Assembly (NCBI RefSeq): GCF_020404845.1
Contig: NZ_JAIOJZ010000010.1
Span: 62,001-126,000, forward strand
Origin: Streptomyces hyderabadensis
GTDB taxonomy: Bacteria > Actinomycetota > Actinomycetes > Streptomycetales > Streptomycetaceae
DNA: 64,000 nucleotides
Direction of reading: 5' to 3'
Numbering within the stretch: position 1 is the stretch's first letter; each line of letters opens with the position of its first letter. Made by a program: the position numbers and the translations under genes. Below are positions 54,832 through 63,715 of the stretch, in pieces. The notes under the pieces are model-generated. The model was not told where the DNA came from. It did not search any database and saw only the letters and a list, made by a program, of their open reading frames with translations.

Positions 54832-56322
54832 TCAGTAGCCGCGCCACCAGAGCAGGAAGCGCTGCCAGGCACCGCGGGGACGCTCCGGGGCCGGCGGCTG
54901 CGGGGGCGCGGCGGCCGGCCCCGGCGCGGGCCGCGGCGGCTGGGAGGGCAGCGGGGGCTGCGTGCGTTCCTCCTGCTTGGGGATGCCGACGTGCCAGGGT
55001 GCGTGCCGTTCCGGGACCGGGGTGTGGCTCGGCTGCTGCATGACGTCCTGCTGTGCCCTGGGCTCGAACCGGACCGGCAGTTCCACCAGGTGCCGCGAGG
55101 CGATCGACGACCGCCAGCGCAGGTCGTCCTCGTCGCAGTCGAGCTGGAGGTCGGGCAGCCGCATCAGCAGCGCGTCGATGCCGGCGTCGGCGATGGCCCG
55201 CCCGATGTCCTGCCCGGGGCATTCGTGCGGGCCGCCGCCGAAGGCGAGGTGGGCGCGGTTGCCCATCATGCTGGCGTCCAGGTCGGGCCGGATGCGCGGG
55301 TCGATGTTGCCCGGCGCGATGCCGAACAGCAGGCCGTCACCGGCGCGGATGCGCTGGCCGCCGAGTTCCGTCTCCTGCTTGGCGAAGTAGGCGAAGACGG
55401 TGCTGAACGGCGGCTCGTCCCACAGGGACTGCTCGACCGCCTGGGGCACCGTCATCTGGCCGCCGCTGAGCTGGGCGCGGAAGCCCGGGTCGGTGAGCAC
55501 CACGCGCAGCACGTTGGCGATCAGGTTGACGGTCGCCTCGTAGGCGGCCAGCAGGACCACCCGCAGGTGCTCGCGGACCTCGTCCTCGGTGAGCCCGGCC
55601 GGGTGGGTGACGAGACGGCCGGCGATGTCGTCGGCCGGGGCGGCCCGGCGGGCGGCGGTCAGCCGTCCCAGGGCCTCCATGACGTAGGCGTGGCTGGCGA
55701 TCGCCGTCTCGGTGCCCTTGAGGGTGTCGCGGGCCGCCTCCACCAGCCGGTCGTTGTACTCCTCGGGCATGCCGAGCAGGTGGCACATCACGCCCATCGG
55801 CAGGTGCTCGGCGAACTGGCTCACCAGGTCGGCGCGGCCCTGCTCGCAGAAGCGGTTGACGATGCGCTGGGTGTAGCGCTTGATGTGCCGGCGCAGCTCC
55901 CGGTAGTCGAGGTCGGACATGGCGCTGGTGACCGCGCCGCGCAGCCGCTTGTGTTCGTCGCCCTCGGCGTGCGAGCAGATGGGCTGCCAGGCGATGTGCG
56001 GCATCAGGGGGTGGTCGGGTTTGACCATGCCCTCGTTGAGCGGGGTCCAGATCCGGCTGTCGCGGCAGAACTGGGAGGGGGTGCTCACCATGTGCAGGTT
56101 CTCGGCGTGTCCGAGGACCACCCACACGGGTACGTCGTCGTGGAGCAGCGCGGGCGCCACCGGCCCGTGCCGCTCGCGCAGCTGCTCGTACAGCTCCTCC
56201 AGGTCGTCCGCCTCGTGCAGCCGGTGCAGTCCGCCCGGCCCGAGGCCGTGCGCGGGGCAGCCGGGCGGTGGTTCGAGCAGGGGTTCGCCCGTCTTGGTCG
56301 GGGAGTGGCTTTCAGGCGTCAC
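54832..56322 (-). CDS. rarE: Conservon cytochrome P450 (CYP157-like, RarE)
   Basis: 496 residues. Heme-binding loop AFGGGPHECPGQDIGR with Cys368 ligand. The K-helix ExxR motif is replaced by EQSLW (297-301), the known peculiarity of the CYP157 family. A Pro-rich C-terminal tail (~440-490) ends in WQRFLLWWRGY. GTG 56322 (MTPESHSP) has GGAGCGA upstream. Last gene of the conservon; from memory the homologous rar operon (cvn9) restrains aerial mycelium formation. Catalytic activity is uncertain because of the missing Arg. Confidence 0.9.
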   Translation of the reverse strand: MTPESHSPTKTGEPLLEPPPGCPAHGLGPGGLHRLHEADDLEELYEQLRERHGPVAPALLHDDVPVWVVLGHAENLHMVSTPSQFCRDSRIWTPLNEGMVKPDHPLMPHIAWQPICSHAEGDEHKRLRGAVTSAMSDLDYRELRRHIKRYTQRIVNRFCEQGRADLVSQFAEHLPMGVMCHLLGMPEEYNDRLVEAARDTLKGTETAIASHAYVMEALGRLTAARRAAPADDIAGRLVTHPAGLTEDEVREHLRVVLLAAYEATVNLIANVLRVVLTDPGFRAQLSGGQMTVPQAVEQSLWDEPPFSTVFAYFAKQETELGGQRIRAGDGLLFGIAPGNIDPRIRPDLDASMMGNRAHLAFGGGPHECPGQDIGRAIADAGIDALLMRLPDLQLDCDEDDLRWRSSIASRHLVELPVRFEPRAQQDVMQQPSHTPVPERHAPWHVGIPKQEERTQPPLPSQPPRPAPGPAAAPPQPPAPERPRGAWQRFLLWWRGY

Positions 56323-56383
56323 AGTCTCGCTCCGCAGAACAGGGGGTTGGGTCACGTCAAGGGGGTGCCGGTGGGCGCGCGGG

Positions 56384-57004
56384 TCAGGTGAGCGCGCCCT
56401 TCAGCGCGAGGGAGTGCAGGAAGCGCATCAGGGTCATCAGGACGTCCCGGCTGGAGGCCCGGCGCCGCACGTCGCAGTCGAGGATGGGGATCTCCTCGGG
56501 CAGGTCGAGCGCGGTGCGCAGCTCGGCCATGGGGTAACGGGGCGCGTCGGGGAAGGTGTTGACGGCGACGACGAAGGGCACCCCGCGCTCCTCCAGGCGC
56601 CCCATGACGTCGAAGCTGACCTCCAGGCGGCGGGTGTCGACCAGGACGACCGCGCCGAGGGCGCCCTCGAACAGGCCGTTCCACAGGAACCAGAAGCGCT
56701 CCTGGCCGGGCGTGCCGAAGAGGTACAGCACCAGTTCGTCGGTGATGCTGATGCGGCCGAAGTCCATCGCGACGGTGGTGGCCGTCTTGGAGGCGGAGCC
56801 GTAGTTGTCGTCGATGCCGATGCCGGCCTGGGTCATGGTCTCCTCGGTGGTCAGCGGTCTGATCTCGCTGACCGAGCCGACCATGGTGGTCTTGCCGACC
56901 CCGAAGCCGCCCACGATGACGATTTTCACGGCGGCCTCGGCCGTGTGCGGCAGCCGGTCCTCGGTGCGCGGGCCCGGGATCGTGTCAGAGCTTTTGAAGT
57001 CCAT
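56384..57004 (-). CDS. rarD: Conservon small GTP-binding protein (RarD)
   Basis: 206 residues. G1 VGGFGVGKTTMVGSVSEIRP, G3 FGTPGQERFWFLW, G4-like VAVNTFPD, as in MglA-like conservon GTPases. Regulates or is regulated by the sensor, roadblock and DUF742 proteins encoded upstream. Its ATG lies 20 bp inside the DUF742 gene, so translation is coupled. 61 bp before the P450 gene. Confidence 0.93.
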   Translation of the reverse strand: MDFKSSDTIPGPRTEDRLPHTAEAAVKIVIVGGFGVGKTTMVGSVSEIRPLTTEETMTQAGIGIDDNYGSASKTATTVAMDFGRISITDELVLYLFGTPGQERFWFLWNGLFEGALGAVVLVDTRRLEVSFDVMGRLEERGVPFVVAVNTFPDAPRYPMAELRTALDLPEEIPILDCDVRRRASSRDVLMTLMRFLHSLALKGALT

Positions 57005-57419
57005 GCATCACCGCTTCGAGGAGGTTTCGGTCGGCGACCTTCTGGCGGACGATCGGGGCGCGGGCCTGCACCAGTTCCGCCGCCAGCAGGTCGGTGAGCA
57101 GCACGGTCACCACACTGAACGGCAGGCTCAGATAGGCCGACAGCTCGGCCACGGACAGGGGTGCGGCGCACAGCCGCAGCAGGGCGGCCTGCTCCGGGGT
57201 GGCGGACACCGGAGGGTCGGCGCGGGCCACGATCAGGGTGACGAGGTCGATGTCGGCGCGTTCGCCGCCTCCCTCGCCGCCGATGACGAAGAGCCGCTCG
57301 GGGTTGCGGACCTCGCCCTCCTTGGCGGGCGCGCCGTCGGGGGTGGGCGCGTCGTCGGGGGCGGGCGCGGCGGGCCTGCCGGGCCCGGGGGATCGCCTCT
57401 GGCGCCTGGGAGGAGTCAT
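56985..57419 (-). CDS. rarC: Conservon DUF742 protein (RarC)
   Basis: 144 residues. A Pro-rich start, then the DUF742 core RLFVIGGEGG...DLVTLIVARAD, EQAALLRLCAAPLSVAELSAYLSLPFSVVTVLLTDLLAAELV (winged-helix-like) and the C-terminal DRNLLEAVMHGLQKL. Interacts with other conservon products in S. coelicolor by published two-hybrid logic. Start overlaps the roadblock stop (ATGA). Confidence 0.93.
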   Translation of the reverse strand: MTPPRRQRRSPGPGRPAAPAPDDAPTPDGAPAKEGEVRNPERLFVIGGEGGGERADIDLVTLIVARADPPVSATPEQAALLRLCAAPLSVAELSAYLSLPFSVVTVLLTDLLAAELVQARAPIVRQKVADRNLLEAVMHGLQKL

Positions 57420-57823
57420 ACGGTCTGCCCGTTGCGCCGTGCGGGACTGGTCAGATGGGGGCCGATCCGGGCGACCAGGTCGGCCATGCTCAGGCCCATC
57501 CGGCCGGGTTCGCAGCGGACGTCGGAGAGCACGGCGAGATAGGCGTTGGGACCGGCGGCCATCAGGTAGAAGTAGCCGCCGTTCATCTCGATGAGCACCA
57601 TCTTCATGTCGCCGTCGCTGGTGGGGATCTCCTGGCTGACGGCGCTCGCCAGGCTCTGCAGGCCCGCGCAGGCGGCGGCGACCCGGTCGGCGGCGTCCGG
57701 GTCCCCGGAGTAGCGGGCGATGCGCAGGCCGTCGGCGGAGAGCACCACGATCATCTCGATGCCCGGGACGCCGTCGTAGAGGTCCCGGAGCATCCAGTCG
57801 AACTTGCCTTGCTGCTCGATCAC
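57416..57823 (-). CDS. rarB: Conservon roadblock/LC7 protein (RarB)
   Basis: 135 residues. Roadblock/LC7 fold: LDWMLRDLYDGVPGIEMIVVLSADGLRIARY, AACAGLQSLASAVS, and MKMVLIEMNGGYFYLMAAGPNAYLAVL. Such proteins are GTPase-activating or scaffolding partners of the conservon GTPase. GTG 57823 overlaps the sensor stop (GTGA). Confidence 0.94.
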   Translation of the reverse strand: MIEQQGKFDWMLRDLYDGVPGIEMIVVLSADGLRIARYSGDPDAADRVAAACAGLQSLASAVSQEIPTSDGDMKMVLIEMNGGYFYLMAAGPNAYLAVLSDVRCEPGRMGLSMADLVARIGPHLTSPARRNGQTV

Positions 57824-59439
57824 TTGAGGTTCCCCTCGTCGTCTGCCGGGGCGTGGGCCGGCTCGTTGCTGCTGGACTGCTGGTGGGCGTTGCCCGGGTG
57901 CTGCTTGAGCCCCTCCCAGAAGGCGCCGATGAAGTGGCCCGGCGGGAGGCCGCCCTGGTCCTTGTCCGGGCCGGGCTCCGGCGCGGCGGGCTCCGGGATG
58001 CCGTTGCGGGCGCGCTCGGCGGCCAGGCGGGCCTCGCGTTCGGCGTCCTCCCGCTCCCACGCCGCCTGCTCGGCGAGGCGCTGGCTGAGCGGCATCTTGA
58101 CCCGGCTGCGGCGCTGCGGGAGTCCGCCCGCCGTCCACTCGGTCACCTCGGGAACGTCGTCCTCCAGGGAGACCGTGGCCGGGATCCGGGGGCTGGTGGG
58201 CCGGCGCTTCTTGGGCTTGCGCTGCGGTCCGGGCAGGGCGTCGGGGCCGGGGGTGGGGATCGAGGTGGCGCCGATGCCGTGGGCGAGGCCGACGCCGGGC
58301 TCGGTGGTCATCATCTTGCTGGGCACGATGAGGATGGCGCGGACGCCGCCGTACGCGGAGGCCCGCAGCGAGACGTCCATGTCGAACTGGGTGCAAAGCC
58401 GGCCCACCACGGACAGGCCCAGGCGCGGGTGGTGGGCGAGGTCCTGCACGTCGGTGCCGCGCTTGGCCTGCTCCAGCAGGCCCTCGATGCGGGCGCGGGA
58501 CTCCTCGCTGAGGCTGACGCCGGCGTCCTCGATCTCGATGCACACACCGCTCTGCACCTCGGTCGCGGTGACGTGCACCTTGGCGGCGGGCGGCGAGTAG
58601 CGGGTGGCGTTGTCGAGGAGTTCCGCCGCGGCGTGGATGACCGGTTCGACGGCGGTGCCCTTGATGTTGACCTTGGCGATGGAGGCCAGGTTGATCCGGC
58701 GGTACTCCAGGATCCGGGACATGGCGCCGCGCAGCACGCTGTACAGGGCGACCGGTTCGGGCCACTGGCGTCCGGGACGGCCGCCGCCGATCACGGAGAT
58801 GGAGTCGGCGAGACGGCCGATCAGCGAGGTGCCGTGGTCGATGCGCAGCAGGTCGTCGAAGACCTCGGGGTTGCGCCCGTGGTCCTCCTCCATCTCGCGG
58901 AGTTCCTTCTGCTGCTGGTGGACGATCGCCTGGACCCGGCGGGCGATGTCGACGAAGGAGCGCTCGGCGGACTCGCGCATGGCGTCCTCGTGGTCGACGA
59001 TCTCGCAGACCATGCGGACCAGCTCGCGCTGGGGCTCGCCGAGTTCGGCGTAGGAGGGGTCCACCTCGCCCAGGCGGTTCATCATCTCGCGGGGTGTGGC
59101 GCCCCGGCGCATGACCCGCAGGACGTTCGGGATGACCTCGGCGCCGAGGCGGACCATCTCCTCGTGGTGGCTCGCGGCCCGCTGTTCCAGATACGCGGTG
59201 TGACGGGCGTGCTCGGCGCGCACGGCCCGCAGCGCGCGGCCGCGGCGCACCGCTTCGGCGCCCGCGGCGATCACCAGGACGGTGGCGACGGCACCGCACA
59301 GGCCGACGGCGAGCCGGGCCGGTTCCGTCACGAGGGCGACGGCGGCCCCGGTGGCCGCGGCCATCAGTATGGCCGGCAGCAGCAGTGTGCGCGCGTAGGG
59401 AAGTTCGCGGCGACCTGGAGGGGAATCAACACTCACCAT
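57820..59439 (-). CDS. rarA: Conservon sensor ATPase, histidine-kinase-like (RarA)
   Basis: 539 residues. Two N-terminal TM segments (LPAILMAAATGAAVALV, GLCGAVATVLVIAAGA), a coiled helical region, and a HATPase_c domain with AAELLDNATRYSPPAAKV N-box and LGLSVVGRLC G2. No clear HisKA phospho-histidine, as in other conservon sensors. Low-complexity C-terminus. ATG 59439 or GTG 59436. First gene of the operon and so the likely signal input for aerial-growth control. Confidence 0.93.
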   Translation of the reverse strand: MVSVDSPPGRRELPYARTLLLPAILMAAATGAAVALVTEPARLAVGLCGAVATVLVIAAGAEAVRRGRALRAVRAEHARHTAYLEQRAASHHEEMVRLGAEVIPNVLRVMRRGATPREMMNRLGEVDPSYAELGEPQRELVRMVCEIVDHEDAMRESAERSFVDIARRVQAIVHQQQKELREMEEDHGRNPEVFDDLLRIDHGTSLIGRLADSISVIGGGRPGRQWPEPVALYSVLRGAMSRILEYRRINLASIAKVNIKGTAVEPVIHAAAELLDNATRYSPPAAKVHVTATEVQSGVCIEIEDAGVSLSEESRARIEGLLEQAKRGTDVQDLAHHPRLGLSVVGRLCTQFDMDVSLRASAYGGVRAILIVPSKMMTTEPGVGLAHGIGATSIPTPGPDALPGPQRKPKKRRPTSPRIPATVSLEDDVPEVTEWTAGGLPQRRSRVKMPLSQRLAEQAAWEREDAEREARLAAERARNGIPEPAAPEPGPDKDQGGLPPGHFIGAFWEGLKQHPGNAHQQSSSNEPAHAPADDEGNLK

Positions 59440-59797
59440 GTAGGCCCTCTGAAACGAATCGGCGGGGATGGGGAAGCTTGCGGCGGGGTAGTACTGGGAG
59501 TTGTCGGGATCTTCGCCGCATTGGGAACAAGCGCGCGAATACCCCTCAACTCGGTGCGCTGCGGGCGAGCTTAGTCCGGGGGGATCATCGCCGTGTCATA
59601 TTCGGCAAGCACCTGAAACGGGCCCGGGGACTGGAGTATGGTCGGGCCCATTTGCACGCCGGGGAGTCATTCGAACACGTGGGGTAATGCCCGAAGGGTG
59701 CTCGAAAATCACTCACCGTGATGAGGGAAAGCGGCGCCGGGGCCGCGGAACGCACGAAGGCCCGGCGGGATTCCCGCCGGGCCTTGCCGGAGTGGGG
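59440..59797. other. 358-bp intergenic region between conservon and helicase genes
   Basis: Holds the conservon promoter region (AT-richer patches with TAGTACT at ~59490, and GTCATATTCGGC at ~59593) and, near the helicase stop, its terminator. No open frame with coding character. Confidence 0.5.
59757..59785 (-). terminator. Terminator of the helicase gene
   Basis: A 13-bp perfect stem (AAGGCCCGGCGGG and its complement) with an ATT loop, starting 12 nt after the helicase stop on the minus strand. Confidence 0.8.
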
Positions 59798-62605
59798 TCA
59801 GCCCACGGAGGAGTAGGCGACCACCCCGCGCAGCAGCTCGTCGACCGCCTTGCGCGCGTTCTTCGGAACGGTGGAGCCGCTGCCTGGCGCGGCGGCCGAG
59901 ATCTGGCCGAGGACGTCGATGACCTGCTTGCACCAGCGCACGAAGTCGCCGGCCGGCATCTCCACCTCGCGCAGCACCTCGTCGAGGCCCTTGCCGGAGG
60001 CCCACATGTACGCCGCCCAGGCGAAGCCGAGGTCGGGCTCGCGCTGGCCGACCCCCTCGGTCTGGCTGATCCGGAAGTCCTCCTCCAGGGCGTCCAGGCG
60101 GCCCCAGATGCGGACCGTCTCACCGAGCGCGGCCTTCGCCCGGCCCGAGGGCACCTTCGGCGCCAGCGCGTCGTCGGCGGCCCGGGACTCGAAGACCAGC
60201 GCCGAGACGCAGGCGGCCAGCTCGGCCGGTGACAGGCCCTCCCACACGCCTTCGCGCAGGCATTCGCTGGCGAGCAGGTCCAGTTCGCCGTAGAGCCTGG
60301 CCAGGCGCTTGCCGTGCTCGGTGACCTCGTCGCCGCGCAGGTAGTCCAGCTCGGTCAGCAGCGCGACGATCCGGTCGAAGGTGCGCGCGATGGTGTTGGT
60401 GCGGCCCTCGATCCGGCGCTCCAGCTGCGAGGTGTCGCGCAGCAGCCGGTGGTAGCGCTCGGCCCAGCGGGCGTGGTCCTCGCGGTCGTCGCAGCCGTGG
60501 CAGGGGTGGGCGCGGATCGCCTTGCGCAGCCGGGCGATCTCCCGGTCGTCGGCGGCCTGGGAGCGCTTCTTGCGGGCCCGCTCCGGCGGGATGTGCCCGG
60601 CCTTGGTGCGCAGCGCGGAGGCCAGGTCGCGGCGGGACTGCGGCGAGCGCGGGTTGAAGGACTTGGGGATGCGCATCCGGTCCAGGGCCTCGACGGGCAC
60701 CGGGAAGTCGATCGACGCCAGCCGCTTGACCTGCCGCTCGGCCGTCAGCACCAGCGGGCGGGGCCCGTCGTGGTGGTCGAAGCCGCGGTGTCCGTTGGAC
60801 CGCCCGGCGGGCAGCCCCGGGTCGAGGACGAGGGCGAGGCCCGCGTACTTGCCGGTGGGCACGTGGATGACGTCGCCCGGCTTCAGCTTCTCCAGCGCCA
60901 CGGCGGCCTCCGCACGGCGCTGGTTGGCGCCCTGCCGGGCCAGCTCCTGCTCGCGGTCCTTCAGCTCGCGGCGCAGCCGGGCGTACTCGTCGAAGTCGCC
61001 GAGGTGGCAGGTCATGGAGGCCTTGTAGCCCTCCAGCCCCTCCTCGTTGCGCTGCACCTGACGGGAGATCCCGACCACCGACTTGTCCGCCTGGAACTGC
61101 GCGAAGGACGTCTCCAGCAGCTCCCGCGACCGGTGCCGGCCGAACTGCTCGACCAGGTTGACCGCCATGTTGTACGACGGCTTGAAGCTGGAGCGCAGCG
61201 GATACGTGCGGGTGCCGGCCAGTCCCGCGAGGTGCTCGGGGTTCATGCCGCGCTGCCACAGCACCACGGCGTGCCCCTCGACATCGATGCCGCGCCGGCC
61301 GGCCCGGCCGGTGAGCTGGGTGAACTCGCCGGGGGTGATGTCGGCGTGCTGCTCGCCGTTCCACTTGACGAGCTTCTCCAGGACGACCGAGCGGGCGGGC
61401 ATGTTGATGCCGAGGGCGAGGGTCTCGGTGGCGAAGACGGCCTTCACCAGTCCGCGGACGAACAGCTCCTCGACGACCTCCTTGAAGGTGGGCAGCATGC
61501 CCGCGTGGTGGGCGGCGATGCCGCGCTCCAGCCCCTCCAGCCACTCGTAGTAGCCCAGGACGTGCAGGTCCTCGCGGGGGATCGAGGCGGTGCGCTCCTC
61601 GACGAGGGACCGCACCTGCTCCCGGGCGTCCTCGTCGTTGAGCCTGAGACCGGCGAACAGGCACTGCTGGACGGCGGTCTCGCAGCCGGCCCGGCTGAAG
61701 ATGAAGGTGATCGCGGGCAGCAGCCCCTCGGAGTCCAGCCGCTCGATGACCTCGGGCCGGCTCGGCGTCCACACCCGCGAGCGCTGTCTGCGCTCCCGCT
61801 CCCGGTCGGCCTCCTTCATGGCGCGGCCGCGTCTGCGGTCCTGGTAGGACGGGCGGCTCGCCTCCAGGCGCGCCATGCGCGTCAGGTCGGGGTTGACGGC
61901 CTTCTTGTGGCCCTCGGCCTCCTCGAACAGGTCGTACATCCGGCGTCCGGCCAGCACGTGCTGGAACAGCGGCACGGGCCGGTGCTCGGAGACGATCACC
62001 TGGGTGTCGCCGCGCACGGTGTCGAGCCAGTCGCCGAACTCCTCCGCGTTCGACACGGTCGCCGACAGTGACACCAGGGTCACGGATTCGGGGAGGTGGA
62101 TGATCACTTCCTCCCAGACGGCGCCGCGGAAGCGGTCGGAGAGGTAGTGGACCTCGTCCATGACCACGTATCCCAGGCCGAGGAGGGTCTGCGAGCCCGC
62201 GTACAGCATGTTCCGCAGGACCTCGGTGGTCATCACGACCACCGGTGCCTCGGAGTTCACGCTGTTGTCGCCGGTGAGCAGGCCCACCCGGTCGGTGCCG
62301 TAGCGGCGGCACAGGTCGGCGTACTTCTGGTTCGACAGGGCCTTGATGGGCGTCGTGTAGAAGCACTTCCGGCCCTGCTGGAGGGCGAGGTGGACGGCGA
62401 ACTCGCCGACGATCGTCTTGCCGGAGCCGGTGGGCGCGGCCACCAGCACCCCCTTGCCCGCCTCGAGCGCCTGACAGGCCTCGATCTGGAAGGGGTCGAG
62501 GCCGAAGTCGTACATCTCGCGGAAGGAGGCGAGCGCGGTGGCCTGCTCGACAGCTCGCTGACGGGCTGCCGCGTACCGCTCGGCCGGTGAGAGATCCTCT
62601 GTCAT
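59798..62605 (-). CDS. Ski2/Mtr4-like DEVH-box RNA helicase (HelY type)
   Basis: 935 residues. Motif I PTGSGKT, Ia TPIKALSNQK, II VVMDEVHYLSD, III LSATVSN, V-VI ATETLALGINMPAR and TQLTGRAGRRGID, then a long C-terminal Ski2-type helical domain. Actinobacterial homologue of exosome-type Ski2-like helicases; unwinds RNA, probably with PNPase or RNase partners. ATG 62605 (MTEDLSPAERY) chosen over the upstream TTG/ATC-rich frame. Precedes, on the same strand, nothing but the conservon. Confidence 0.95.
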   Translation of the reverse strand: MTEDLSPAERYAAARQRAVEQATALASFREMYDFGLDPFQIEACQALEAGKGVLVAAPTGSGKTIVGEFAVHLALQQGRKCFYTTPIKALSNQKYADLCRRYGTDRVGLLTGDNSVNSEAPVVVMTTEVLRNMLYAGSQTLLGLGYVVMDEVHYLSDRFRGAVWEEVIIHLPESVTLVSLSATVSNAEEFGDWLDTVRGDTQVIVSEHRPVPLFQHVLAGRRMYDLFEEAEGHKKAVNPDLTRMARLEASRPSYQDRRRGRAMKEADRERERRQRSRVWTPSRPEVIERLDSEGLLPAITFIFSRAGCETAVQQCLFAGLRLNDEDAREQVRSLVEERTASIPREDLHVLGYYEWLEGLERGIAAHHAGMLPTFKEVVEELFVRGLVKAVFATETLALGINMPARSVVLEKLVKWNGEQHADITPGEFTQLTGRAGRRGIDVEGHAVVLWQRGMNPEHLAGLAGTRTYPLRSSFKPSYNMAVNLVEQFGRHRSRELLETSFAQFQADKSVVGISRQVQRNEEGLEGYKASMTCHLGDFDEYARLRRELKDREQELARQGANQRRAEAAVALEKLKPGDVIHVPTGKYAGLALVLDPGLPAGRSNGHRGFDHHDGPRPLVLTAERQVKRLASIDFPVPVEALDRMRIPKSFNPRSPQSRRDLASALRTKAGHIPPERARKKRSQAADDREIARLRKAIRAHPCHGCDDREDHARWAERYHRLLRDTSQLERRIEGRTNTIARTFDRIVALLTELDYLRGDEVTEHGKRLARLYGELDLLASECLREGVWEGLSPAELAACVSALVFESRAADDALAPKVPSGRAKAALGETVRIWGRLDALEEDFRISQTEGVGQREPDLGFAWAAYMWASGKGLDEVLREVEMPAGDFVRWCKQVIDVLGQISAAAPGSGSTVPKNARKAVDELLRGVVAYSSVG

Positions 62606-62717
62606 CGTGCTTTCGAGCGTACCGGCCCGCACTGACAACCGGACGATCATTATCGGGATCGGCCGTGTGGGGGTTCCGTGGGGGCGGCGACGCCTGCCGT
62701 CACCGCCCCGGCGGTCC

Positions 62718-63668
62718 TCAGGTCACGTCGTCGTAGCCGTTGACCCGGTCCTTCGTGGCCTGCTCGGGCAGGGCGCGGGCGGTGGTCACGGGCTCGACCT
62801 CGCCGATGTCCTCGGGGGTGAGGTCCAGGTCGGACGCCTCGTCGTCGTCGGGTTCCAGGGCCTCGCGGCGGGCCTTGCGGCGGTCGTTCAGCAGGGCGAC
62901 GACGACCGCGCCGAAGTACAGGACCCAGATCGGCCCGGCCAGCATGAGCATGGTCAGCGGGTCCGTGCTGGGCGTGGCGATGGCCGCGAACAGCGTGATC
63001 CCCATGATCATCGCGCGCCACCAGCCGAGCATCCGCCTGCCGCTCAGCACCCCGGTGAAGTTGAGCATCACCAGCAGCAGGGGCAGCTCGAAGGAGAGGC
63101 CGAAGACGAGCACCATGCGCGTGACGAGGTCGAGCAGCTCGTCCAGCGGCAACAGGTTGTCGACGTCGCTCGGGGTGAACTCGATCAGCACCTTCGCGGA
63201 GGTGGGCAGCACCGCGTAGGCGAAGTAGGCGCCGATAAGGAACAGCGGGGCGCCGGTGGCGACGAACGCGTAGGCGTACTTCTTCTCGTTCTTGTGCAGG
63301 CCCGGGGCGACGAACGCCCACAGCTGGTACAGCCAGACCGGCGAGGCCAGCACGACACCGGCGGTCAGGGACACCTTCAGCGCCAGGGTGAAGGGGCCGA
63401 GCAGACCGTTGATGGTGATCTGCGCGCACGGCTCCGAGCCGGCCTTCGCCCGGGCCAGCTCGCCGAACGACTTCTCACAGCCGACCGACTTGAGGATCGG
63501 CTCGGTGAGGAAGTTGATGATCTCCTGATAGAAGAAGGCGGCGACCACCGTGACGACGACGATGGCCAGCAGCGCCTTCGCGAGCCGGTTGCGGAGCTCA
63601 CGAAGGTGCTCCGCGAGCGGCATCCGCCCCTCGGGATCCTTCTCCTTGTTGCGGGCAGACTTCAGCAA
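62718..63668 (-). CDS. tatC: Twin-arginine translocase subunit TatC
   Basis: 316 residues, six TM helices: MPLAEHLRELRNRLAKALLAIVVVTVVAAFFY, TLALKVSLTAGVVLASPVWLYQLWAFVAPGLHKNEKK, PLFLIGAYFAYAVLPTSA, LVTRMVLVFGLSFELPLLLVMLNFTGVL, MGITLFAAIATPSTDPLTMLMLAGP, and a C-terminal segment. The signature P.STDPLT and F.LP residues are present. Receptor for Tat signal peptides. Starts at TTG 63668 (MLKSARNKEK, the family N-terminus); the tail is longer and acidic compared with E. coli. Confidence 0.96.
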   Translation of the reverse strand: MLKSARNKEKDPEGRMPLAEHLRELRNRLAKALLAIVVVTVVAAFFYQEIINFLTEPILKSVGCEKSFGELARAKAGSEPCAQITINGLLGPFTLALKVSLTAGVVLASPVWLYQLWAFVAPGLHKNEKKYAYAFVATGAPLFLIGAYFAYAVLPTSAKVLIEFTPSDVDNLLPLDELLDLVTRMVLVFGLSFELPLLLVMLNFTGVLSGRRMLGWWRAMIMGITLFAAIATPSTDPLTMLMLAGPIWVLYFGAVVVALLNDRRKARREALEPDDDEASDLDLTPEDIGEVEPVTTARALPEQATKDRVNGYDDVT

Positions 63669-63715
63669 CCCACGTTCCCATCTCGTGCGGCGGGCCGGAG
63701 GTCACCGGCCCTGCG

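Noticed and set aside
60314..62071. 585-codon plus-strand frame within the helicase region
   Set aside because: The opposite strand encodes an intact Ski2-like helicase with all motifs.
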